From Eubacterium sp. (GTDB taxonomy: Bacteria; Bacillota; Clostridia; Lachnospirales; Lachnospiraceae), in the NCBI GenBank assembly GCA_017437905.1, contig JAFRWY010000081.1, positions 36,641 to 100,640 of the forward strand: a DNA stretch of 64,000 nt, read 5' to 3'. This document shows positions 42,666-51,433 of the stretch, piece by piece. The translations under genes and the position numbers were made by a program. The first letter of the stretch is position 1. Every line of letters begins with the position of its first letter. Below the pieces are notes generated by a model. The model had not been told where the DNA came from, did no database searches, and saw only the letters and a list, made by a program, of their open reading frames with translations.

Positions 42666-44477
42666 ATGAATAAAAAGGAAAAAAAACAGAAAACAGAAAA
42701 AAGCAAAACAAGATTCAGTCTGGCGGGACAGGTGCTGATCTTTTCCATGCTTGCAGCCATTCTGACTGCGCTGCTTTCTTTTATTGTGTTGAAACACAAT
42801 GTAGATAAGAGAGTCCAGGATGAGAAGGTGAATCTGGCAGAGGACCTTACGAATGATATTTTGAAAACGGTGAAGGGATATCCTGCCTACAAATGGCTTC
42901 TTACCTACTGGCTGGAACAGGGGGAGGCCCTGGATGTGGAATATGAGTTCACGGATAAAACCATCGAAAAAGCAAAACTCTTCAGTGAAAAGCATCCGGG
43001 ACTGGTGATCGATTATGTTACTACAGAGGAACTGGAGGCCATGCCGGAGGAAGACAGGAAACTGTATGCAGAAGTGGTCTACAATCAGATGATCGTCCTT
43101 ATGAATATGATGAAGGAGATCTATAACCCCAGTTATCTCAGTATCATTATCATGAATGAGGATTATACCCACGGGACATTCCTGTTGAGCGGTGCTTCAA
43201 AGGAACAGGAACGAGGGAAAAACTATAATCAGGCCTATGTGATCGGAGTCGAGGCTGACAGTACACCGGAACAGAAAGAAGGTATGATGACCGCTGCTTC
43301 CGGAGGAAGGGTTCTTGCCAAGGCCGGTGATTATGTGGACACCTTTGGTTATGTGGAGGATCTCAAGGACGGTCAGCATATTATCGTGGGGGTCACCTAT
43401 GACATCTCCGGTGTGATCAGTGAGGTTGAGCATCAGGTAATCAACGGTATGCTTCTCTTTATCATACTGCAGGCCGCACTTGCCGTCGCACTGTATATCC
43501 TGATCTTCTTCTATGCCGTACGTCCCATCGGCCGGATCCAGAAAAATGTATGGCACTACCGGGAGAAGAAGGATAGCGCCCACGTATTGGAGGACCTGAA
43601 GCAGATCCATATCAGAAATGAACTGGGGGCTCTCTCGTCGGATATCTCGGAAATGATCGTATCGATCGATCAGTACGTGGATGAGATCCAGGATATTACG
43701 GCGGAGAAGGAGAGGATCGCAGCAGAGCTGGGGGTTGCCACCAAGATTCAGGCAGACATGCTTCCTTCTGCATTTCCTGCATTTCCGGAACGGAAGGAAT
43801 TTGATCTTTATGCGACCATGAATCCTGCAAAGGAAGTGGGAGGAGACTTCTACGATTTCTTCCTTGTGGATGAGGATCATATCTGTCTGGTAGTGGCGGA
43901 TGTGTCCGGGAAGAGTGTCCCTGCGGCACTTTTCATGGTGAATTCCAAGACCCGGATCCAGAACCAGGCCAGTCAGGGCAAATCTGCAGGAGAGGTTCTG
44001 GCTGCAGTGAACAACCAGTTATGTGAAGGAAATGAACTGGGTTACTTCGTTACGGTATGGATCGCCATCATCGATCTGAAGACCGGAAAGGGTGTTGCGG
44101 CGAATGCAGGCCATGAGCATCCGGTGATCCGGCACGCGGGAGGCGCGTATGAATCCGTGATCTACAGGCATTCTCCGGCAGTCGGGATCATGGGAGGCAT
44201 TCCATTTAAGGAGCATGAGTTCCAGCTGTATCCCGGAGACAGGATCTTCGTCTATACGGACGGCGTACCGGAGGCTACCAGTACGGAGGATGAACTGTTC
44301 GGCGAGGAGCGTATGCTGGCATCGCTGAATTCCCATGAAAAGGATTCCCTTCAGGAACTGCTGCCGAATCTGAAAAAAGACATTGATTCCTTCGTCGGAG
44401 ATGCTCCTCAGTTTGATGATATCACCATGTTGGGATTTGATTATTACGGTTGTTCCGAACCATCCGGAGATAACTGA
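42666..44477 (+). CDS. Membrane sensor PP2C-type phosphatase (RsbU/SpoIIE-like)
   Basis: A 603-residue protein. A membrane segment (about residues 20-42), an extracytoplasmic sensor region (about 43-255), a second membrane segment (258-283), a HAMP-like linker with coiled coil (284-355), then a PP2C_SpoIIE catalytic domain (about 370-600). Catalytic motifs are VGGDFYDFF, VADVSGKSVPAALFM, NAGHEHP, YTDGVPEA and FDDITMLGF, with the metal-binding Asp residues intact. Such enzymes dephosphorylate STAS partners. The STAS gene at 11012 is the nearest candidate in the window; pairing is inference. It ends the cargo island. Confidence 0.9.
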   Translation: MNKKEKKQKTEKSKTRFSLAGQVLIFSMLAAILTALLSFIVLKHNVDKRVQDEKVNLAEDLTNDILKTVKGYPAYKWLLTYWLEQGEALDVEYEFTDKTIEKAKLFSEKHPGLVIDYVTTEELEAMPEEDRKLYAEVVYNQMIVLMNMMKEIYNPSYLSIIIMNEDYTHGTFLLSGASKEQERGKNYNQAYVIGVEADSTPEQKEGMMTAASGGRVLAKAGDYVDTFGYVEDLKDGQHIIVGVTYDISGVISEVEHQVINGMLLFIILQAALAVALYILIFFYAVRPIGRIQKNVWHYREKKDSAHVLEDLKQIHIRNELGALSSDISEMIVSIDQYVDEIQDITAEKERIAAELGVATKIQADMLPSAFPAFPERKEFDLYATMNPAKEVGGDFYDFFLVDEDHICLVVADVSGKSVPAALFMVNSKTRIQNQASQGKSAGEVLAAVNNQLCEGNELGYFVTVWIAIIDLKTGKGVAANAGHEHPVIRHAGGAYESVIYRHSPAVGIMGGIPFKEHEFQLYPGDRIFVYTDGVPEATSTEDELFGEERMLASLNSHEKDSLQELLPNLKKDIDSFVGDAPQFDDITMLGFDYYGCSEPSGDN

Positions 44478-44497
44478 CCGGAGAGCAGGATTGGAAA

Positions 44498-45703
44498 ATG
44501 GTACATGCTGTCACAAAACAAAAGAGAATAGTGGAAATTGATATCGTAAAGGGGATCGGAATCATGCTGATTGCGGTCTACCATATCGTGTACCGTTCCA
44601 TGGACGGTATTCCGGATAAAATGATCCGGTCCCTGGGCTGGGCATTGATCGGAATTTTTTTTCTGTTGTCCGGATATACCTGCAGACCGAATGTAAGAAT
44701 ACGGGACATCTACCGTTCCAGAGTACTGGGGCTGATGCTCCCGGTGATCCTGACGGAGATATTTCTTTTGTTCTTCGGCGGTTTGTACTGTATTCTCGTG
44801 CATGATTATACGGTAAGGGACGTTCTGCATGATGCGGTGGTCACCTTCCTTCGGCCTGAGATCTCCAATCAGATCTCTGGAACCTGGGGAGATGGCGGTA
44901 TCCTGTTCTTCAACCTGTCACCGGTCTGGTTTATCTGGAGTATGGGTTGGACGGAACTGTTCTTCCATCCCTTAAGAAGCCTGACCATCGGAAGAGGAAA
45001 GGGACAGATGCCCTGGGTCGCACTGGTGCTCTTCCTTTTTGCTATTCAGATTCCCATGTACGTTTATCTTCGCCCTGCACCCTGGGGACTTACGGTCATA
45101 CCGGTTTATCTGATCTTCATGCTGATCGGTGCGATGTTTCGGAACCGGAGAATCCTGGAACGGCTGATGAACGTTCCGCCGCTTCCTGCATTTTTCATTA
45201 CGATCGTTTGTTTTGCGGCACATTTCGGCCTGTTTCTTTTCAACGGGGATGAAAGCTATTACCTCAGCAAATTCGGTAACCGGGGAGCGCTGGATGTCTT
45301 CACGGTGATCCTTCAGGTGCTGATCGCTTTACCGGCCTTTTTCTTCTTTGCCCGTGCGGTGGGGAAGGTAAAACTGCTGGCCGGGGGGATCAGCTGGATC
45401 GGAAGGCATACGCTCGGGATCCTTCTTATGCATTGCATTCTCGGAGTGGTTTACTGTGATCTGTTTAAAAACTATATTAAGCCGGGGCCGTACTGGTATC
45501 TGGAAACCAAGGGAATTCCTCTTACGGCGGAGATCGTGCTGAAGTCGATTCTTTGCTGGGTGCTGGCGGTGGCCTCTTGTATCCCGATCCTCTACATCTG
45601 GGACAAAGTGCAGGAGAAGCTTTTCGGAAAACTCCTGAGAGAGCGGAAGCAGGAAACAGGGGAAATGACAGGGGAAGAACAAACCTCCAAAAGTACCTCC
45701 TGA
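44498..45703 (+). CDS. Membrane acyltransferase, acyltransferase-3 family
   Basis: A 401-residue polytopic membrane protein with about ten hydrophobic segments. The first carries DIVKGIGIMLIAVYHIV, the typical start of acyltransferase-3 proteins with the conserved His. Others include SPVWFIWSMGWTELFF and IGRHTLGILLMHCILG. Family members move acyl groups to sugars of wall or surface polymers. The gene begins 20 bases after the phosphatase gene and may share its transcript. A bidirectional terminator follows. The substrate cannot be told from sequence. Confidence 0.8.
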   Translation: MVHAVTKQKRIVEIDIVKGIGIMLIAVYHIVYRSMDGIPDKMIRSLGWALIGIFFLLSGYTCRPNVRIRDIYRSRVLGLMLPVILTEIFLLFFGGLYCILVHDYTVRDVLHDAVVTFLRPEISNQISGTWGDGGILFFNLSPVWFIWSMGWTELFFHPLRSLTIGRGKGQMPWVALVLFLFAIQIPMYVYLRPAPWGLTVIPVYLIFMLIGAMFRNRRILERLMNVPPLPAFFITIVCFAAHFGLFLFNGDESYYLSKFGNRGALDVFTVILQVLIALPAFFFFARAVGKVKLLAGGISWIGRHTLGILLMHCILGVVYCDLFKNYIKPGPYWYLETKGIPLTAEIVLKSILCWVLAVASCIPILYIWDKVQEKLFGKLLRERKQETGEMTGEEQTSKSTS

Positions 45704-45762
45704 ACGATCCGGTGGGATCCGGCGCGGGACCCAGGTCGGTTTTGGCTGAAAGAGCAGATATG

Positions 45763-45810
45763 AAAGACCGGGTTATCCGGCATTTATATGCCGAATAACC
45801 CGGTCTTTTT
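45763..45810. terminator. Bidirectional intrinsic terminator
   Basis: AAAGACCGGGTTAT (45763-45776) pairs with ATAACCCGGTCTTT (45795-45808), with an inner CGGCAT/ATGCCG stem and a TTAT loop. T-runs or A-runs flank both sides, so it ends the plus-strand acyltransferase transcript and the minus-strand argG transcript. Confidence 0.9.
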
Positions 45811-45825
45811 ATGTGAGAGTGCGAT

Positions 45826-47046
45826 TTACTTTCCTTCGCGCTCCTGGTCCAGCATGGCACGAACCTTCATCGGAAGTCCGAAGAGGTTGATGAAGCCGGT
45901 TGCATCCTTATGGTCATACAGATCACCGGTGGTGAAGCTTGCGATGGACTCGGAGTAGAGTGTGTACGGAGAAGTGGTTCCGGCCTTGATGATGTTACCC
46001 TTATACAGCTGGAACTTTACGGTACCGGTTACGCGCTCGTCGGTCTTCTCTACAAATGCCTGCAGGGATTCACGCAGCGGGCAGAACCATTTTCCTTCAT
46101 ATACCAGATCTGCGAACTTAACGCCGATGTGACGCTTGAAATCCAGTGTGTCACGATCCAGTACCAGCTCCTCCAACTGCTTATGTGCTTCCATGAGGAT
46201 GGTTCCGCCGGGAGTCTCATATACACCGCGGGACTTCATGCCCACAACACGGTTCTCCACGATATCGATGATGCCCACACCGTGCTTTCCGCCCAGGCGA
46301 TTCAGCTCGCGGATGATGTCGGATACCTTCATTTCCTTGCCGTTCACGGACTTCGGAACACCTGCTTCGAAGGTCATCTCCACATACTCGCCTTCCTCCG
46401 GTGCATCCTGGGGAGAAACGCCCAGAACCAGAAGGTCCTTATAGTTCGGCTCATTTGCCGGAGACTCCAGCTCAAGACCCTCATGGCTGATGTGCCAGAT
46501 GTTGCGGTCGCGGCTGTAGCTGTGCTTTGCGTCGAAGGGAAGATCGATGCCCTTGCTCTGGCAGTATGCGATCTCTGCCTCGCGGGAATCGAAGGTCCAC
46601 TTGGGATCTCTCCAGCATGCGATGATCTTGATGTCCGGAGCCAGTGCCTTGATGGACAGCTCGAAACGCAGCTGATCATTTCCCTTACCGGTAGCACCGT
46701 GGCAGATGGCTACAGCGCCTTCCTTGCGGGCAACCTCAACCAGCTTCTTTGCGATCAGCGGACGAGCGAAGGAGGTACCGAGAAGGTACTTGTTCTCATA
46801 AACCGCATCCGCCTTTACGGTCGGAACGATGTACTCATCACAGAACTCATCAACAACATCCAGGATATAAAGCTTCTCGGCGCCGGAGTACTTTGCTCTT
46901 TCCTCCAGACCGTCCAGCTCGGACTCCTGTCCAACATCCACGCAGGCGCAGATGACTTCATAATCATAATTCTCCTTGAGCCACGGAATGATCGCGGTTG
47001 TATCCAGCCCGCCGGAGTAGGCAAGCACTACCTTTTCTTTTGCCAT
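45826..47046 (-). CDS. argG: Argininosuccinate synthase
   Basis: A 406-residue cytoplasmic enzyme that joins citrulline and aspartate with ATP in arginine synthesis. ATP-PPi motif AYSGGLDTT is at residues 9-17, followed by VICACVDVGQ. Citrulline and aspartate binding regions are visible (ICHGATGKGNDQLRFE; YSRDRNIWHISHEG; SPQDAPEEGEYVEMTFEAG). Length is normal. It is transcribed away from argC with ArgR-type boxes between them. GGAGG lies just upstream of its ATG. Confidence 0.97.
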   Translation of the reverse strand: MAKEKVVLAYSGGLDTTAIIPWLKENYDYEVICACVDVGQESELDGLEERAKYSGAEKLYILDVVDEFCDEYIVPTVKADAVYENKYLLGTSFARPLIAKKLVEVARKEGAVAICHGATGKGNDQLRFELSIKALAPDIKIIACWRDPKWTFDSREAEIAYCQSKGIDLPFDAKHSYSRDRNIWHISHEGLELESPANEPNYKDLLVLGVSPQDAPEEGEYVEMTFEAGVPKSVNGKEMKVSDIIRELNRLGGKHGVGIIDIVENRVVGMKSRGVYETPGGTILMEAHKQLEELVLDRDTLDFKRHIGVKFADLVYEGKWFCPLRESLQAFVEKTDERVTGTVKFQLYKGNIIKAGTTSPYTLYSESIASFTTGDLYDHKDATGFINLFGLPMKVRAMLDQEREGK

Positions 47047-47122
47047 AACTTTGGCCTCCTGATAAAAGATTCTGTGTTGCCGGAGGTGGTTTTTTCAGCC
47101 CCCGGAACAACAACACATACAT

Positions 47123-47149
47123 ATTATAATAAATCGAAAGAATACGCAA
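47123..47149 (-). promoter_or_regulatory. argG promoter
   Basis: On the minus strand TTGCGT (47149-47144), a 15-base spacer and a perfect TATAAT (47128-47123), 77 bases before ATG. The spacer is short, so activity may depend on regulators. Confidence 0.5.
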
Positions 47150-47170
47150 GGAGTTTTTTTGTTATAAAAA

Positions 47171-47224
47171 TGCATAAAAATACAACAATATGCATAATAT
47201 GCGGGTTACAATGCATAAAATGCA
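47171..47224. promoter_or_regulatory. Cluster of ArgR/AhrC-type ARG boxes
   Basis: Three sites match the TGnATwwwwATnCA pattern: TGCATAAAAATACA (47171-47184), TGCATAATATGCG (47191-47203) and TGCATAAAATGCA (47212-47224), spaced about 20 bases. They lie between the argG and argC promoters, where an arginine repressor could control both directions. Confidence 0.75.
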
Positions 47225-47252
47225 AAAATGTTACATAAAAATAAAAAACTGC

Positions 47253-47281
47253 TTGCCATTTCAGATAGAGCGATATATAAT
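47253..47281 (+). promoter_or_regulatory. argC operon promoter
   Basis: TTGCCA (47253-47258), a 17-base spacer and TATAAT (47276-47281). It lies just downstream of the ARG boxes and gives a leader of about 127 bases. Confidence 0.8.
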
Positions 47282-47372
47282 CCATGTATTGCACTTTATA
47301 TATAAATATGATGACAGAGTCAAAAGTTACGGACAAGACCAAGTGGAAAGTGCAGGTGTAGCGTAACAATTA

Positions 47373-47388
47373 ACGGGAGAAATCCCGT
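47373..47388 (+). other. Short hairpin in the argC leader
   Basis: ACGGGA and TCCCGT enclose a GAAA tetraloop, ending 26 bases before the argC start. It may shape the leader RNA; no T-run follows. Confidence 0.45.
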
Positions 47389-47414
47389 ATCATTCTGTCA
47401 GGAAGGAATTCGTC

Positions 47415-48503
47415 ATGGAGAACAGGAAGATCAAGGTCGGGATCATCGGTGCCACCGGGTATGCCGGACAGGAACTGGCACGGCTGCTTTATACCCATCC
47501 GTATGCGGAGGTGATCTGGTACGGCTCACGAAGCTATGTGAATACACCTTACAGTTCCGTGTATGGAAATATGAGAGCATTTGCAGATGATGACTGCCGC
47601 GATGATGATATCGCAAAACTGGCAGAAGAGGCCGATGTGATCTTTACCGCGACTCCCCAGGGTTATCTGGCAGGGGTGCTGACGGAGGATATCCTTTCCA
47701 AGGCAAAGGTGATCGACCTTTCGGCGGATTTCCGTCTGAAGGACGTATCGGTTTATGAGAAATGGTATAAGATCGAGCATAAGAGCCCGGAGTTTCTTCC
47801 GGAGGCTGTCTACGGTCTCTGCGAGGTAAACCGGGAGGATATCAAAAAGGCAAGACTGCTTGCAAATCCGGGATGCTTTACCACCTGCTCCATCGAGTCC
47901 CTGTATCCGCTGGTGAAGGAGCATGCCATCGATGTGGACACCATCATCGTGGATGCAAAGTCCGGAACCTCCGGTGCCGGCCGCGGAGCGAAGGTGCAGA
48001 ACCTGTTCTGCGAGGTAAATGAGAGCATCAAGGCATACGGTGTTGCAAGTCACCGTCATACACCGGAGATCGAAGAGCAGCTGGGCTACGCTTTCCATGC
48101 AGGAGATGCAGAAGCTCTGGCACAGCCGGGAGGATCTCCGATCCTGATCAACTTTACACCCCATCTGGTTCCCATGAACCGGGGCATTCTGGCCACCTGC
48201 TACGCAAAGCTTGCTGACGGTGTGGATGCCGCGAAGGTGACGGAGATCTATCAGAATTATTACGGTAAAGAGCCTTTCATCCGTCTTCTTGGTGAGGGCG
48301 GTACGCCGGAGACCCGCTGGGTAGAAGGAAGCAACTTCCTGGATATCGGATTCGTCGTGGATCCGCGGACCAACCGGATCATCGTTATGGGTGCACTGGA
48401 TAATATGGTAAAGGGTGCTGCCGGTCAGGCAGTTCAGAATATGAACCTGATGTTCGGATTTGAAGAGACAGAGGGACTGCTGTTCCCGCCGGTCTTCCCG
48501 TAA
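47415..48503 (+). CDS. argC: N-acetyl-gamma-glutamyl-phosphate reductase
   Basis: A 362-residue enzyme reducing N-acetylglutamyl phosphate to the semialdehyde with NADPH. Nucleotide fold GIIGATGYAGQEL is at residues 9-21, catalytic Cys in ANPGCFTTC near 155, and the conserved His in SHRHTPEIEEQL near 210. Length fits the long type. It heads argC-argJ-argB under an ARG-box-controlled promoter; AAGGAATT precedes the ATG. Confidence 0.96.
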   Translation: MENRKIKVGIIGATGYAGQELARLLYTHPYAEVIWYGSRSYVNTPYSSVYGNMRAFADDDCRDDDIAKLAEEADVIFTATPQGYLAGVLTEDILSKAKVIDLSADFRLKDVSVYEKWYKIEHKSPEFLPEAVYGLCEVNREDIKKARLLANPGCFTTCSIESLYPLVKEHAIDVDTIIVDAKSGTSGAGRGAKVQNLFCEVNESIKAYGVASHRHTPEIEEQLGYAFHAGDAEALAQPGGSPILINFTPHLVPMNRGILATCYAKLADGVDAAKVTEIYQNYYGKEPFIRLLGEGGTPETRWVEGSNFLDIGFVVDPRTNRIIVMGALDNMVKGAAGQAVQNMNLMFGFEETEGLLFPPVFP

Positions 48504-48533
48504 TATATTTTGAAAAAACGAACCGAAGTCAGG

Positions 48534-48566
48534 GGATTCTTCATCGCTTTACTCCTCTGAATGACA
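48534..48566 (-). repeat. Dispersed intergenic palindromic repeat, copy 1
   Basis: On the minus strand it reads TGTCATTCAGAGGAGTAAAG then CGATGAAGAATC. It shares the TGTCAT...GA(A)GAATC pattern with copies at 54641, 56484 and 63384, and lies between argC and argJ. Confidence 0.65.
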
Positions 48567-48586
48567 GGGAAACAGGAGATTACAAA

Positions 48587-49816
48587 ATGGTAAAAAGGAT
48601 CGACGGCGGTATCACCGCTCCGAAGGGCTTTCTGGCAGCCGGCCTCAGGGCAGGCATCAAGGCCGGAAAGACAAATAAAGATATGGCTATGATCTATTCC
48701 GAGGTGCCGGCAACCGTGGCAGGCACATTTACAAGGAATAAGGTAACCGCGGCGCCGGTTCAGTGGGACCGGAAGATCGTTGCGGAGCAGGAGACGGCAC
48801 AGGCCGTTGTAGTGAATACCGGTATCGCTAATGCGGCAACCGGCGCGGAGGGTCTGAAGAATTCCGAACGCACTGCAGAGGAAGCCGGTAAGGTATTGGG
48901 ACTTCCGAAGGAGCAGGTTCTGGTGGCATCCACCGGCGTGATCGGCTTCCAGCTTCCAATGGATGTGATCCTGGGAGGTGTTGCGAAGCTGGCTCCGGTG
49001 CTTTCCGACAGCCGCGAGGCGGCACTGGATGCGGCGGAAGCGATCCTTACGACGGATACGCACAAGAAGGAGATCGCTGTTGAATTTGAAGTGGACGGTG
49101 TGACCTGCACCATGGCCGGTATGAGCAAGGGCTCCGGTATGATCCACCCCAACATGGGCACCATGCTCTGTTTTATCGCAACGGACGCTGCCATCGACAA
49201 GGCATTGCTGCAGGAGAAGCTTCGGGGCGTGGTAGATGAGACCTATAACATGGTTTCCGTGGACGGAGATACCTCCACAAATGATACGGTCCTTGTACTT
49301 GCCAACGGCAAGGCGGGAGCGAAGAAGATCGAAGCAGAGGGCGAGGCGCTGGACAGCTTCGTGGCAGCTCTCACGGAGGTCTGCACCTATCTTGCAAAGC
49401 AGACGGCACAGGACGGAGAGGGTGCCACAAGACTCTTTACCGCACATGTGACGGGAGCACCGGACCGCGAGACCGCAAGAACCCTGGCCAAGTCGATCAT
49501 CACATCGAATCTGACCAAGGCGGCGATCTTCGGACAGGATGCGAATATGGGACGTCTTCTCTGTGCCATGGGTTATTCCGGAGCAGAGTACGATCCGTCC
49601 CTGGTGGATGTAACCATGGTTAGTAAGGCCGGTTCCATCAAACTGGTAGTCGGCGGGGCCATGCCCGCATTTTCCGAAGAAGAAGCCTTAAAGATCCTGG
49701 AACCGGAGGAGATCACCGCAGAGGTGGAGCTTCACCAGGGAGAGGTGGAAGCCACCGCCTGGGGCTGTGACCTTACCTATGACTATGTAAAGATCAACGC
49801 AGACTATCGCTCGTAA
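48587..49816 (+). CDS. argJ: Bifunctional glutamate N-acetyltransferase / ornithine acetyltransferase
   Basis: A 409-residue enzyme that moves the acetyl group from N-acetylornithine to glutamate. The self-cleavage site is GMIHPNMGTMLCF near residues 180-195, with the nucleophile Thr after Gly; the precursor splits there into alpha and beta chains. Other family segments are GIANAATGAEG and KAAIFGQDANMGRLL. It follows argC by 83 bases, including the repeat copy. AGGAG precedes the ATG. Confidence 0.96.
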   Translation: MVKRIDGGITAPKGFLAAGLRAGIKAGKTNKDMAMIYSEVPATVAGTFTRNKVTAAPVQWDRKIVAEQETAQAVVVNTGIANAATGAEGLKNSERTAEEAGKVLGLPKEQVLVASTGVIGFQLPMDVILGGVAKLAPVLSDSREAALDAAEAILTTDTHKKEIAVEFEVDGVTCTMAGMSKGSGMIHPNMGTMLCFIATDAAIDKALLQEKLRGVVDETYNMVSVDGDTSTNDTVLVLANGKAGAKKIEAEGEALDSFVAALTEVCTYLAKQTAQDGEGATRLFTAHVTGAPDRETARTLAKSIITSNLTKAAIFGQDANMGRLLCAMGYSGAEYDPSLVDVTMVSKAGSIKLVVGGAMPAFSEEEALKILEPEEITAEVELHQGEVEATAWGCDLTYDYVKINADYRS

Positions 49817-49917
49817 GATGCGGGAAGGATTCATTCTGACCGGAGCCGGACCGGGACAGTAATCACCGGCAAAGCGAAGAATCCCGTCATGTTTACGGAA
49901 AGAGAGAGGAAATGTTC

Positions 49918-50808
49918 ATGAAGAATAATGATCAAATGGAGACCGTGATCGCAAAGGCCCAGACACTGATCGAGGCCCTGCCGTATATCAAGCGTTTCAA
50001 CGGGACGAAGATCGTTGTAAAGTACGGCGGAAGCGCCATGCTGGACGAGAACCTGAAGTTCCATGTCATTCAGGATGTGGCGCTGCTGAAGCTGGTGGGC
50101 ATGAAGCCTATCATCGTTCACGGCGGCGGAAAGGAGATCAGCAAGTATCTCACAAAGCTCGGCATCGAGTCCCAGTTCGTGAACGGACTGCGTGTGACTG
50201 ACGAACAGACCCTGGAAGTGGCGGAAATGGTACTCTCCAAGGTAAATAAGAGCCTTGTTACACTGATGTCCGAGGTGGGCCTTCGTGCCATCGGTATCAG
50301 CGGTAAGGATGCGGATCTGCTTCAGGTAAAGAAGAAGCTGGCAGGCGATAAGGATATCGGATATGTGGGTGAGGTGGTAAAGACAGACTCCGCCCTGCTG
50401 GATACACTGATCGACAATGATTTCATTCCGGTTATCGCACCCATCGGTGTGGGGATCGAGGATCATCACGGATATAATATCAACGCGGATGACTGTGCAT
50501 GCGCGGTAGCCACTTCGATCCATGCGGAGAAGCTGGCGTTCCTTACGGATATCGAGGGCGTCTTCACGGATCCCATGGACAAGAAGACCCTGATCTCCGA
50601 GATGGACATCCACGAGGCAGAGGAACTGATCAATACCGGTGTAGTCGGCGGAGGTATGCTGCCGAAGCTGCAGAACTGCATCGAAGCCATGAAAATGGGT
50701 GTATCCCGTGTACATATCCTGGACGGTCGTCTGGAGCATTGCCTGCTTCTGGAGTTCTTCACCGAGAAGGGTATCGGAACCGCAATCCTGAAAGAGGCAC
50801 TGTTTTAA
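49918..50808 (+). CDS. argB: Acetylglutamate kinase
   Basis: A 296-residue kinase phosphorylating N-acetylglutamate, the second step of arginine synthesis. Motifs are [11 protein letters not shown] (residues about 29-39), [24 protein letters not shown] and LTDIEGV. The Arg/Gly tail segments ([22 protein letters not shown]) are typical of arginine-inhibited forms. ATG 49918 is preferred over 49912 because AGAGAGGA ends 7 bases upstream of it. The stop adjoins the next start. Confidence 0.95.
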   Translation: MKNNDQMETVIAKAQTLIEALPYIKRFNGTKIVVKYGGSAMLDENLKFHVIQDVALLKLVGMKPIIVHGGGKEISKYLTKLGIESQFVNGLRVTDEQTLEVAEMVLSKVNKSLVTLMSEVGLRAIGISGKDADLLQVKKKLAGDKDIGYVGEVVKTDSALLDTLIDNDFIPVIAPIGVGIEDHHGYNINADDCACAVATSIHAEKLAFLTDIEGVFTDPMDKKTLISEMDIHEAEELINTGVVGGGMLPKLQNCIEAMKMGVSRVHILDGRLEHCLLLEFFTEKGIGTAILKEALF

Positions 50809-51306
50809 ATGATGCAGAAGATAATACAACTTATCCTGAAATACCAGGAACTGATCCGGTACGTGATCGTCGGCGGGATCACCACGGTGGTGAATCTGGG
50901 CATGTACCTGCTGCTGACCTCCACGGTTCTGGATCCGGAAAACGGCTGGGAGCTGCAGGCGGCAAATGTGATCGCCTGGATCGCAGCGGTGACCGTGGCC
51001 TATATCCTGAACCGGAATGTGGTGTTCCGGAGCAAGAACAACGTGGTCTGGGAGATGGTGCAGTTCTATGCCGCACGTCTTGCCACCCTGGGACTGGAAA
51101 TGGGGCTTACCTGGCTCTTTGTTACGGTATTGGAGTGGAATGACCGGATCGTGAAGCTGATGGTCCAGTTCGTTCTGGTGATCAGCAATTACCTGTTCAG
51201 TAAACTCGTGATCTTCAGAAACCGGAAGACGGACGAAAGAGAGAGGGAGCAGGGTGAAAAAGGGATGGAAGCAGCGGAAAGAGCCGAGGCGGTAAAACCG
51301 GAATAA
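50809..51306 (+). CDS. GtrA-family membrane protein
   Basis: A 165-residue protein with four membrane segments. IRYVIVGGITTVVNLGMYLL at the start and NYLFSKLVIFRNRK near the end are typical of GtrA, which helps lipid-linked sugar transfer across the membrane. A Glu/Lys-rich cytoplasmic tail follows. It begins directly after the argB stop, so it is probably co-transcribed with the arginine genes although unrelated in role. A clean terminator follows. Confidence 0.88.
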   Translation: MMQKIIQLILKYQELIRYVIVGGITTVVNLGMYLLLTSTVLDPENGWELQAANVIAWIAAVTVAYILNRNVVFRSKNNVVWEMVQFYAARLATLGLEMGLTWLFVTVLEWNDRIVKLMVQFVLVISNYLFSKLVIFRNRKTDEREREQGEKGMEAAERAEAVKPE

Positions 51307-51322
51307 ATCCCCCGGATTTGGG

Positions 51323-51349
51323 AAAATGCACCGTGAGCGGTGCATTTTT
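51323..51349 (+). terminator. Intrinsic terminator after argCJB-gtrA
   Basis: AAAATGCACCG and CGGTGCATTTTT form a perfect stem around a TGAG loop, with a T-run at its end. Confidence 0.92.
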
Positions 51350-51352
51350 CTG

Positions 51353-51381
51353 TTGAAAGTTCCTGAAAGATTCGTTACAAT
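51353..51381 (+). promoter_or_regulatory. Promoter of the comEA-like gene
   Basis: TTGAAA (51353-51358), a 17-base spacer and TACAAT (51376-51381), about 52 bases before the ATG. Confidence 0.7.
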
Positions 51382-51433
51382 ATTGTTACATGTTTTATAC
51401 AGAGTGTCTTCCGGAAACGAATGAAGACACCAC

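Noticed and set aside
49872-49900. Further copy of the dispersed repeat before argB
   Set aside because: Only GCGAAGAATCCCGTCAT is similar; too short and partly out of order to count as a copy.
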